Source of the DNA: 2-01-FULL-39-10-A sp964525395 | GTDB taxonomy: Bacteria; Patescibacteriota; Microgenomatia; Levybacterales; UBA12049 | DNA: 28,995 nt | Assembly (NCBI GenBank): GCA_964525395.1 | Contig: CAZGGU010000008.1 | Coordinates: forward strand, 1-28,995 | Reading direction: 5' to 3' | Made by a program: the position numbers and the translations under genes | Notes under the pieces: model-generated | What the model saw: only the letters and a program-made list of their open reading frames with translations | The model's database searches: none | Told to the model about the DNA's origin: nothing | Shown: in pieces, positions 8,901 through 15,675 of the stretch | How positions within the stretch are numbered: position 1 is the stretch's first letter | Layout of the letters: each line of letters begins with the position of its first letter

Positions 8901-9638
8901 TTATTCGAGCTCTCCGTTTTTTACTTTTTCAGCTACCATATTATTTGCACGCAAAAGTTCATCGTATGATGTTCCCGCATCAATCCACCAATCAATAATT
9001 TCACAAGTTACATTAGAATCTTTAAGATATAAATTATTTAGATCTGTTACTTCAAGCTCACCTCTAGCAGATGGTGTTAAATTCTTTATGCGACTAAAAA
9101 CGCTGCTATCATACATATAAATCCCTGTTTGAGCTATATCTGATTTTGGATGCTCCGGCTTCTCTTCGATTGAAAGAACTTTTCCTTCTGAATCAATCTC
9201 AATTACTCCATATTGACCAGATTCTGTCGGCATTTTTACTCCAAAAAGCATTGCGCCCTCTTGAGTCTCAAATTTCTGACGAGCTGCATTTAAATCAAAA
9301 TTAAAAATATTATCTCCAAGGAGAACTAAAACGCTATCTCCACCGGCGAAATTTTCTGCAAGCATCACAGCATCAGAAATGCCACCTTTTGGATTATCTT
9401 GAATAGCATAATTAATATTTAAGTCAAAATCTGCACCACTTCCCAACAGCTTTTCAATATCCTCAGAATGATCTGGGGAGCTTGTAATTAATACATCGGT
9501 AATTCCAGCTTTTTGCATAGCTAGGACTGGAAAATAAATCATTGGCTTGTTATAGACAGGAAGAAGATGCTTGTTAGTTACAAGCGTTAGAGGCCTAAGT
9601 CTTGTTGCGAGTCCACCAGCTAAAATTACACCTTTCAT
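8901..9638 (-). CDS. rmlA: Glucose-1-phosphate thymidylyltransferase, short form
   Basis: The 245-residue nucleotidyltransferase starts with GGLATRLRP at 8-16 and continues with NKHLLPVYNKPMI, the substrate-loop signature of RmlA. LLGDNIF near residues 106-112 holds the metal-binding Asp, and GVIEI and EEKPEHPKS follow. It couples dTTP and glucose-1-phosphate to dTDP-glucose, the entry to the rhamnose pathway. It is shorter than the classical 290-residue enzyme and lacks the C-terminal helical extension that forms an allosteric/dimer region there, so it may be regulated differently. It is first in the rmlA-rmlB pair. A TATAAT sequence directly abuts the ATG and is too close to drive this start. 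Confidence 0.9.
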   Translation of the reverse strand: MKGVILAGGLATRLRPLTLVTNKHLLPVYNKPMIYFPVLAMQKAGITDVLITSSPDHSEDIEKLLGSGADFDLNINYAIQDNPKGGISDAVMLAENFAGGDSVLVLLGDNIFNFDLNAARQKFETQEGAMLFGVKMPTESGQYGVIEIDSEGKVLSIEEKPEHPKSDIAQTGIYMYDSSVFSRIKNLTPSARGELEVTDLNNLYLKDSNVTCEIIDWWIDAGTSYDELLRANNMVAEKVKNGELE

Positions 9639-9656
9639 ATTATATTATTATTTAAT

Positions 9657-9674
9657 CCTAAGCTTGTCGAATGG
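9657..9674. repeat. REP-like imperfect palindrome, copy 1
   Basis: CCTAAGCTTGTCGAATGG lies one base from the stop codon of the 87-residue membrane protein gene. It shares its core with the element at 15654-15675. Both resemble the common intergenic repeat CCCTGAGCTTGTCGAAGGG seen in many bacterial genomes (from memory, not searched). No T-run follows, so it is not a clear terminator. Confidence 0.55.
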
Positions 9675-9675
9675 A

Positions 9676-9939
9676 TTAAAATCCAAATCCTCCTTTATAA
9701 ATAAAGAATATTACTGAAGCACCCAGTGCTGCAATAAAAATATATTCTAACACAATTTTAAACACAAGATCGTGATTTATCCAGTGGTGAATAATTCCTA
9801 ATACAGCATAAACTGCACTCATAATCGCTACGCATAGAAACTGTAAATCTCTATTCGGCGAAAAATGTATAACTAAGGTTACTCCAAAGATTAAAACTGC
9901 AAGCTGTAAAAGGAAATATGCGTGATGTTTTTTTCTCAT
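9676..9939 (-). CDS. Small membrane protein, unknown function
   Basis: This 87-residue protein was not recognised. It is basic at the N-terminus (MRKKHH) and has about three hydrophobic segments, near residues 9-26, 33-50 and 62-82, so it is probably an integral membrane protein. Two histidines (HHWINH) lie in the second loop. Its ATG overlaps the stop of the CAP-domain gene (ATGA), indicating translational coupling. A REP-like element immediately follows its stop, which suggests the end of a transcription segment before rmlA. Confidence 0.7.
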   Translation of the reverse strand: MRKKHHAYFLLQLAVLIFGVTLVIHFSPNRDLQFLCVAIMSAVYAVLGIIHHWINHDLVFKIVLEYIFIAALGASVIFFIYKGGFGF

Positions 9940-10763
9940 ATAATAACTCCTGTCGTAATGATAAAGATAATAACTATTATAGCTATTACATACATAATAT
10001 GATCTTCATTATGACCAGCAAATCTGACAATTTTTTTCTGATCCAGCAAGAACAGATCCAAGACGAGTAATAAAACTAATACTAGAAGTACTATTACTAC
10101 AAAATTATCTGAATAATTAAAATTATTTATACTAGAAATAATAGGAAGAAATACCGAAAATTTTTCTCCTTTTACCTCAGATGGTTGATCAGCCATTACA
10201 CTTGGATTCTTACTTCCAAACTCTTGAACTACTAAAATCGTGTCTTCTCCGTTTAATTTTCCAGCTCTAATCGAGAATCCTACATCTTCATAATTAGGTG
10301 AAAGAAGATTCTCTCGATGCGTTGGACTTGCCATCCATGCATTTACCACATCTGTTGCATTGGTGAAACCGCGAGCCAAATTTTCTCCCGCATAAACATA
10401 ATCGTAGCCTGAGCCTTTAATAAAAACCCACGGTGTAACACCATCTGGTGAGTTATGCGCCCAATAATTTTTATCGAACATATCAATCGCCTTTTTACTT
10501 GCCGCTTGATTAAGTTGTTGATTTTCTTTGAGCGGCTTTAAATCATTATCAATTCTTTTTTGATTAGTAAGATTTAACAATTCAATTATAGAAACATCTG
10601 CCTGAACACTTATAGAGTGAAGAGGATTTATTGAGGATGAAAAGAAAAAAGCACTTATGATGAAAAATAAAGTTGCTAAAAAAAGTGATTTAGAACTTAG
10701 AAGATAAGCTTTGTGGTTATTCTTAGGGTGTGGAAAAAATAAAGAGTAGGCAAAATCCCTCAT
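9936..10763 (-). CDS. CAP-domain (SCP/PR1) membrane-anchored extracytoplasmic protein
   Basis: The 275-residue protein has a hydrophobic segment at 24-45, probably a membrane anchor or uncleaved signal, then a CAP domain from about 58 to 185. The CAP signature residues are visible: YWAHNSPDG with His103, AGENLARGF with Glu127, SPTHRENLLSP with His149, and YEDVGFSI at 158-165. Two more hydrophobic helices follow at about 221-241 and 257-274. Bacterial CAP proteins of this type are exported and their substrate is mostly unknown; some bind metal or lipid. It lies 12 bases after tsaB and overlaps the next small membrane gene by four bases. A role at the cell surface is inferred from topology and from the wall-hydrolase genes nearby. 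Confidence 0.85.
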   Translation of the reverse strand: MRDFAYSLFFPHPKNNHKAYLLSSKSLFLATLFFIISAFFFSSSINPLHSISVQADVSIIELLNLTNQKRIDNDLKPLKENQQLNQAASKKAIDMFDKNYWAHNSPDGVTPWVFIKGSGYDYVYAGENLARGFTNATDVVNAWMASPTHRENLLSPNYEDVGFSIRAGKLNGEDTILVVQEFGSKNPSVMADQPSEVKGEKFSVFLPIISSINNFNYSDNFVVIVLLVLVLLLVLDLFLLDQKKIVRFAGHNEDHIMYVIAIIVIIFIITTGVII

Positions 10764-10775
10764 AAATCGAGTATA

Positions 10776-11084
10776 TCAGACATATTGAGGGGTTACTTGC
10801 TTGATTTTACTGCCATTAACCTTTATATCCAAACCAAAACCTAACGCATTCGCGATAGAAACACCCACTCTCGTTCCAGTAAAGGATCCAGGTCCAGAAT
10901 TAACGCTAATTTCATCCACATCTTGAGGTTTTAAATTATTCTTTTTAAGTAGTTTATCAATTAATATGAGTGCCACCTGAGACCTTACTGGTCCTTCCTG
11001 AGAAAGGGTAAATAAATCTCCGTCAATCTCTAATGCAATTTTAGTTTTTGTGTTATCCGTTGTGTCTATAATGAGTTTTCTCAT
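10776..11084 (-). CDS. tsaB: TsaB-like protein, N-terminal subdomain only
   Basis: Only 102 residues long, against about 220-235 for typical TsaB. The N-terminal strand IIDTTDN at 5-11 and the GPGSFTGTRVG signature near 65-75 are clear TsaB features of the ASKHA fold. TsaB partners TsaD and TsaE in making the t6A37 modification of ANN-decoding tRNAs. The C-terminal half is absent, and only 12 bases separate its stop from the next gene, so no decayed remainder exists. TsaE is encoded just upstream (40-base gap), supporting the assignment. The N-terminal lobe is the part known to contact TsaD in standard systems, so a scaffold-only role is plausible. No tsaD is present in the window. Confidence 0.82.
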   Translation of the reverse strand: MRKLIIDTTDNTKTKIALEIDGDLFTLSQEGPVRSQVALILIDKLLKKNNLKPQDVDEISVNSGPGSFTGTRVGVSIANALGFGLDIKVNGSKIKQVTPQYV

Positions 11085-11124
11085 AATGAGAAATAATAAA
11101 TACTACTTAATTAAATCACGACTT

Positions 11125-11553
11125 TTAAAATTTATCAATTTTAATTTGTCGCGAAACGTCATCAATGTACTCAATTAATATTTTATATCCTTTCTTGGGC
11201 TTAAAATCCTTAAGCTTCTCTGCCCATTCTATTAAAACTACAGCTTCTCTGTCTTCCAAAATCTCTGATAATCCTAAAGAATCAATTTCTAATTTACCTT
11301 CAATTCTGTAAAGATCGATATGATGAAGTGTTTTTATATTGTTCAAATCTACCACGTGTGATCTTTGCAACACAAATGTGGGTGAAAGAATTTTATCTTT
11401 TATTCCCAAACCATCCGCAAGTCCCTGAGTAAAAGTTGTTTTTCCTGCACCAAGATTACCATAAAGAAGTAATACTTCTCCTGGAATCAGATTCTTAGCA
11501 AATTCTTTTCCTAGTTTTCTTGTTTCTTCTGTAGAATTAGTTTTAATATTCAT
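11125..11553 (-). CDS. tsaE: tRNA threonylcarbamoyladenosine biosynthesis ATPase TsaE
   Basis: The 142-residue P-loop ATPase has Walker A GNLGAGKTT at 32-40, SPTFVL at 57-62, HHIDLYR at 77-83 and LIEWAEKL near 107-114, all standard for TsaE. It drives turnover of the TsaB-TsaD complex in t6A synthesis in the cytoplasm. Its start overlaps the end of the upstream surface-protein gene by 11 bases, and tsaB follows. Length is normal for the family. Confidence 0.93.
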   Translation of the reverse strand: MNIKTNSTEETRKLGKEFAKNLIPGEVLLLYGNLGAGKTTFTQGLADGLGIKDKILSPTFVLQRSHVVDLNNIKTLHHIDLYRIEGKLEIDSLGLSEILEDREAVVLIEWAEKLKDFKPKKGYKILIEYIDDVSRQIKIDKF

Positions 11554-12328
11554 CTTTATCTATTTTGTAATATTTTACTGCTAGCCAAGTGCCTGATACG
11601 ATAATAAGCAAAAAACCCGCAATTATCCAAAACGGCATAGCATCTGACTCAGTTTTTGCTCCTAAAATCTTCGCCTTCTGAGCTTTTTTCTCTGGAATAC
11701 TATTTCTGAATTTAGCATATTCAGATGCACTTCTAATTTCTCCTGCTATTTTATCAAAAATTGGGTTTTTTGTGGGGTGTGGAGTAAATTTAGGAGTCGA
11801 AGAAGGAGTCAAAGTTGGACTTGAGGATTTCGTAACTAAAGAGCTTGACTTAGCTTCCTCGGGGGTGGGCGTGGGTGAAGGGGCATCAAGATTAATTACT
11901 AAATTGTTTGTTGACCAATTAACTGATGAAAGACCACTGGAAGTTTGATAATAAAATCCTAACTTTAAATTATATGACCCCTTACCACTATAGCCCGTAT
12001 CCTCAAAATCGGCTCTAACATTAGTCTTTAAGTCCCAGGGACCAATCGTAATTTCGCGTTGAGAAGTTGAAGTCTCACTGTATTTAATCCAACTATCATT
12101 AAATTTCGTAAATCCAAAATAATTAGACGTGCCTTCTTTAAAAAAAGCTCCTTTTATATAAATCTTTTCACCATTTGTAAATCCTGAAACTGAAGCAATT
12201 AAAATAATTTCTTCTGTACCAAACAAACTAGACTTGTCTGAAATAATGCTAATGTTTCTAGCAGCAGACACAGAATGAGGAAATAATAAAAATATAAGCA
12301 AACCCGTAATAACTATTTGCTTTTTCAC
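11543..12328 (-). CDS. Exported surface protein with C-terminal membrane anchor, unknown
   Basis: A 261-residue protein of no recognised family, starting with GTG at 12328. It has a signal peptide (about residues 1-22, ending SVSA), then a beta-rich region to about 150 with many Ser/Thr/Gly/Asn and aromatic residues. A Pro/Thr/Ser linker follows (PSPTPTP and similar, about 151-190), then a charged stretch with ILGAKTES, and one hydrophobic helix at about 232-254 with a short charged cytoplasmic tail. This is the layout of a wall-spanning or surface-exposed anchored protein. The same S/P/T linker style appears after the signal peptides of the two upstream hydrolases. An immunoglobulin-like fold is a guess. 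Confidence 0.75.
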   Translation of the reverse strand: MKKQIVITGLLIFLLFPHSVSAARNISIISDKSSLFGTEEIILIASVSGFTNGEKIYIKGAFFKEGTSNYFGFTKFNDSWIKYSETSTSQREITIGPWDLKTNVRADFEDTGYSGKGSYNLKLGFYYQTSSGLSSVNWSTNNLVINLDAPSPTPTPEEAKSSSLVTKSSSPTLTPSSTPKFTPHPTKNPIFDKIAGEIRSASEYAKFRNSIPEKKAQKAKILGAKTESDAMPFWIIAGFLLIIVSGTWLAVKYYKIDKDEY

Positions 12329-12338
12329 TTCTTATTCG

Positions 12339-12366
12339 ATTGTACTCCGATTTTCTTAACAATCAA
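12339..12366 (-). promoter_or_regulatory. Possible promoter for the 261-residue surface protein gene
   Basis: In the 40-base gap, TTGATT (12366-12361) and TACAAT (12344-12339) are separated by 16 bases on the minus strand, and the GTG start follows the -10 by ten bases. This would give a four-base or shorter leader. Both boxes fit the sigma-70 pattern, but AT-rich sequence makes chance matches common. Confidence 0.4.
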
Positions 12367-12368
12367 AT

Positions 12369-13508
12369 CTAAGGAATATGCCAGTAGAGACTAACTGTTC
12401 CATTTTTATGATCAATTACAATTCCTTTGCCTAACGACCCATTATATGAACACATTGCGCTAGTCGCATAAGCTTCTCCAGAATCCATCGCACGAATTGG
12501 CGTGCCAAATGGATTAGCAATATCAATTCCAGTGTGGGTTCCTAAGAAATAAACTTCACCATACCAGGTGGTTACACTTCCTGGATAACCTGGAACTGGT
12601 TGTATATAGGCACCATTTTCAAGATATGGTTTAGGGTCTACTCGGGAGCCCACAACTCTACCATCTTCCACATGTGCGTTTTGGTAAACTTCGAAATGCA
12701 GATGGGGTCCAGTAGAGCATCCACTAGAACCAACCCCAGCGATTACGTCACCTTTATTTACCTGGCCAATTTTAGCTGAGATATTGCCAAGAGCCGAGTT
12801 AATAGATGCTGCGTCCGCTTTTAGTCTGGCGAGTTCAGCTTGGTATTTTGCTTCATCATTTTTCGTAACAGCCAATAATTGCTCTTTTCCTTCTTTATCT
12901 TTATCCAGTTGAGAATTGTATAATTCAAGCTCCTCCTGCAATTCTTGAATTTTAGATTTTTTATCTTCGAAGATCTCCTTTTGATTAGAATAGTCATTCT
13001 TAGCCTGAACCGTGTCATATATCAATCTTTTATCATGCGCCTGCGCAATTCTTAAGTAATTTGCTCTTTTAACGTAATCCGAAACATTTCCAGAAGTCAG
13101 TAAAACTTGAAACTCTGAAGAGTTTCCCACCACATAAGTTGCTTTAATTCTATTCAAGAGAACTTCTGATAAATTATCGAGCGAGCCTTCAAGTTTTCCA
13201 ATCTTTTTGTCTGCTGTATCGATATCTAAAGTTAAATCTGAAATTTGCTGCTCGGTGGAATCAATTTTTAGCTCGGTGAGTTTTATTTGATTATCAACTA
13301 CAGCTATCTGAGATGAGAGGGTCTTTTCCTTTCCCTGAACTTCACTTAGTTTTGCCTGTGTGTCATTAATTTGCTTTTGAATTTCTCCTAATCGTGATGA
13401 ATTATTCGAGGAGCTTGGAGTAGGAGTAGGATCTTCAGCAAACACAGTATTTACTATGCTAAGACAAAGTATTAGAAATGATCCAAGAAAAAACAACTTA
13501 AGCTTCAT
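12369..13508 (-). CDS. Secreted coiled-coil peptidoglycan hydrolase with permuted M23 domain
   Basis: The 379-residue protein has a signal peptide (1-24), a short PTPTP linker, a coiled coil of PcsB/CwlO/EnvC style at about 38-236, and an M23 metallopeptidase domain at 249-379. In M23 enzymes the HxxxD zinc motif comes first and HLHFE last. Here the order is reversed: NKGDVIAG then GPHLHFE (His269, His271) come first, followed by DPKPYL, a linker, HTGID (His325, Asp329), and finally DHKNG and YWH (His377) two residues before the stop. All expected zinc and catalytic residues are present, so activity is plausible. It follows ftsE-ftsX and a coiled-coil paralogue, so FtsEX control of its activity is inferred. 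Confidence 0.87.
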   Translation of the reverse strand: MKLKLFFLGSFLILCLSIVNTVFAEDPTPTPSSSNNSSRLGEIQKQINDTQAKLSEVQGKEKTLSSQIAVVDNQIKLTELKIDSTEQQISDLTLDIDTADKKIGKLEGSLDNLSEVLLNRIKATYVVGNSSEFQVLLTSGNVSDYVKRANYLRIAQAHDKRLIYDTVQAKNDYSNQKEIFEDKKSKIQELQEELELYNSQLDKDKEGKEQLLAVTKNDEAKYQAELARLKADAASINSALGNISAKIGQVNKGDVIAGVGSSGCSTGPHLHFEVYQNAHVEDGRVVGSRVDPKPYLENGAYIQPVPGYPGSVTTWYGEVYFLGTHTGIDIANPFGTPIRAMDSGEAYATSAMCSYNGSLGKGIVIDHKNGTVSLYWHIP

Positions 13509-13541
13509 GGTAAATTACAAACTATTGTAGAATAAATGCAG

Positions 13542-14765
13542 TTAGAAAACCACTCTTTCGGCTTCGACTATTCTCGCGGCTGGATATCGCCCTCTGAATG
13601 AGATATTTTTTCCATTAGGTGTAAATGGATCATTCATCATATAGTTTCCGCCAGAACCACTAACAAAAACTACAAAATGATCTGCGAGCGGACCACCATC
13701 GTAGGATATTCCCACAATTACAGGATTACCACTACTTAAAACTGAATCAATTGCTTCACCAACCCTAGTTGAAGTTGTGCCTTCAGCAGAAATAACTTTA
13801 AGTAAAAATGCTGGATAATATGAGGCAAAGTTCGATGGGATTGAATTAATGGTGGCCGGAGTAACACCTCTATGCCCATAATGCGTATATACCATCGCCA
13901 TCGAAGTGACCAAACACCCGTCGCTTGCTAAAGTATAGCCAGTGCCATTTAAAGGTGTCGCCCCCCATTGAGAATCACGCTGATTGTAGTAACAGCCCCA
14001 ATCATCACACTGTGTTTGACCTGAAAGAAGAGAGGCTCCACCCTGAGAATCAGCGAAGTTTGAAAAACCAGCTAATTGAGCTTTGGCCTGGCCTAACAAT
14101 GTCTGGTAATTTGCTTCACTCCCTTGAGTTTCAGCCAAGAGTTTATTCTTGGCCGCTTTTTCCACTTCCAATTGAGATGAATACTGGTCAAGTTCTTCTT
14201 GTAACTCTTGAGCCTTTGTTTTTTGAACTTGAAAAATTTCTTTCTGATTTGAATAATCATTCTTCGCCTGAACAGTGTCATAAATCAAGCGCTTATCATG
14301 CTCTTGCGCGAGACGTAGATAATTAGCGCGCTTCACATAGTCCGTGACATCTCCTGAGGTAAGCAAAACTTGGAACTCTGATGAATTTCCTGCTACATAA
14401 GTGGCCTTTATTCTATTTATCAAAACTTCAGAAAGATTATCCAGGGATCCTTCAAGTTTTCCAATTTTTTTATCAGCAGTATCTATATCTAGCGTTAATC
14501 CATTTATCTGCTGCTTAGTGGAAGCAATTCTTAACTCTGTAAGTTTTATTTGATTGTCCATTACAGATATCTGAGAATTTAATGATTTCTCCTGACCTTG
14601 AAGTGTAGAAATTTTTGACTGAAGATCATTAATTTTGTTTTGTAATTCTGAAACATTTACTGACTCTCCAGGAGTCGGAGTAGGACTGGCCGTTTGCGCC
14701 CATACATTTCTAGATAAAAAAAATGCCACAGCTAAAAAGATGGCAATAGGCAAAGATTTTTTCAT
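13542..14765 (-). CDS. Secreted coiled-coil protein with C39-like cysteine peptidase domain
   Basis: The 407-residue protein has a signal peptide (about 1-24), a SPTPTP linker, a coiled coil at about 37-235, and a C39_2-like papain-fold domain from about 255. Expected catalytic residues are visible: Gln262 in YNQRDSQW, Cys284 in DGCLVTSMAM, His363 in ADHFVVF and Asp379 in NDPF. The coiled coil is almost identical to that of the next gene (83 of 89 residues in the best segment). Coiled-coil hydrolases beside ftsEX (PcsB, CwlO, RipC, EnvC) cleave septal peptidoglycan when activated by FtsX. The location four bases before the ftsX start in gene order supports such a role. Whether the cysteine domain cuts peptidoglycan or protein is unknown. 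Confidence 0.85.
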   Translation of the reverse strand: MKKSLPIAIFLAVAFFLSRNVWAQTASPTPTPGESVNVSELQNKINDLQSKISTLQGQEKSLNSQISVMDNQIKLTELRIASTKQQINGLTLDIDTADKKIGKLEGSLDNLSEVLINRIKATYVAGNSSEFQVLLTSGDVTDYVKRANYLRLAQEHDKRLIYDTVQAKNDYSNQKEIFQVQKTKAQELQEELDQYSSQLEVEKAAKNKLLAETQGSEANYQTLLGQAKAQLAGFSNFADSQGGASLLSGQTQCDDWGCYYNQRDSQWGATPLNGTGYTLASDGCLVTSMAMVYTHYGHRGVTPATINSIPSNFASYYPAFLLKVISAEGTTSTRVGEAIDSVLSSGNPVIVGISYDGGPLADHFVVFVSGSGGNYMMNDPFTPNGKNISFRGRYPAARIVEAERVVF

Positions 14766-14768
14766 AGC

Positions 14769-15635
14769 TTATTTTAGATAACGAAGCACAGCAAGGTAGC
14801 TTGAAAACATTCCAAGTAAAATAGCTAGAATTAATTCAACCAATAAGAGTTCTCCCAAAAATAGCGGTGACAATGGAAAAATCGGAATCCCTCGGAAAAA
14901 ATTGGTTAAAAATGGAGTTATCCAAAACAGAATTCCCATAGAAACTAGCCAACCTATTAAAGCACCGACTATACCATAGAACATTCCTTCTAGGAGGAAA
15001 GGCCATCTAACATACCAACCACCAGCACCAATAAGCCTCATTGTTTCAATATCTTCCCTCTTTTGAGAAATCTTAACTCCAATAATAATCACCATTGTCA
15101 GCGTCGAGACCACTCCCAAGAAAGTTATAAATCCAAATCCCATAATTCTTAAGGCCTTTGTCCACGAAGAAAGCCTAGAAATAACATCTTTTTGAAAAAC
15201 AACCTCCTCCACAATTGATGATTTTTTAAGCGTGTCTGCAATTAATGTAAGATCATTTACATCATAAGTAGAAATCTCAAGAGAAGAAGGCAAAATATCT
15301 GCTGTAACTAAGTCAAGCAGAAGCGGATCATTTTTATTTTGCTGCTTATAAATCTTGAGAGCTTCTTCTTTAGAGACAAATTTTATTGATGAGACTACAC
15401 CTGATTTTTTAAAAGTAGACTCGAGAGAATCAATCTGATCTTGTTTGGCTTCATCTTTAAAGAACGCTGTTACTTGTGGCTTAGTTTCAAAATAATTAAC
15501 AACTTTTGATAAGCTAAAAGTGGCAAGTGAAAAAAGAGTAATAATAAAAAAAGTCAAAGTCATCACCAAAATCGCAGCTACTGCCTGATAAGGAGATCTT
15601 CTAATATTTTTCCATGCTATTTTCCAAAATTTCAT
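14769..15635 (-). CDS. ftsX: Cell division ABC transporter permease FtsX
   Basis: The protein has 288 residues and four predicted membrane helices at about 17-40, 166-190, 210-233 and 255-281. A roughly 120-residue extracytoplasmic loop lies between helices 1 and 2. The N-terminal WKNIRRSP and the motif KISQKREDIETMRLIGA before helix 3 are typical of FtsX. With FtsE it forms a non-transporting ABC complex that couples ATP hydrolysis to activation of a wall hydrolase outside. The next two genes encode coiled-coil hydrolases, the usual partner type. A 40-base gap with a REP-like element separates it from ftsE. Confidence 0.93.
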   Translation of the reverse strand: MKFWKIAWKNIRRSPYQAVAAILVMTLTFFIITLFSLATFSLSKVVNYFETKPQVTAFFKDEAKQDQIDSLESTFKKSGVVSSIKFVSKEEALKIYKQQNKNDPLLLDLVTADILPSSLEISTYDVNDLTLIADTLKKSSIVEEVVFQKDVISRLSSWTKALRIMGFGFITFLGVVSTLTMVIIIGVKISQKREDIETMRLIGAGGWYVRWPFLLEGMFYGIVGALIGWLVSMGILFWITPFLTNFFRGIPIFPLSPLFLGELLLVELILAILLGMFSSYLAVLRYLK

Positions 15636-15653
15636 AATAAGATTATTTAATAA

Positions 15654-15675
15654 CCCTGAGCTTTTGTCGAATGGG
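15654..15675. repeat. REP-like imperfect palindrome, copy 2
   Basis: The element reads CCCTGAGCTTTTGTCGA then ATGGG and directly abuts the ftsE stop codon. It has CCC/GGG ends and the same AGCTT...GTCGAATGG core as the copy at 9657-9674. It lies in the ftsE-ftsX gap and has no T-run after it, so it may be an RNA-stability or REP-type element rather than a terminator. Confidence 0.55.

Noticed and set aside
9639..9656. TATAAT next to the rmlA ATG as its promoter
   Set aside because: The box directly abuts the ATG, so transcription would start inside the gene. The stretch is simple AT-rich sequence.
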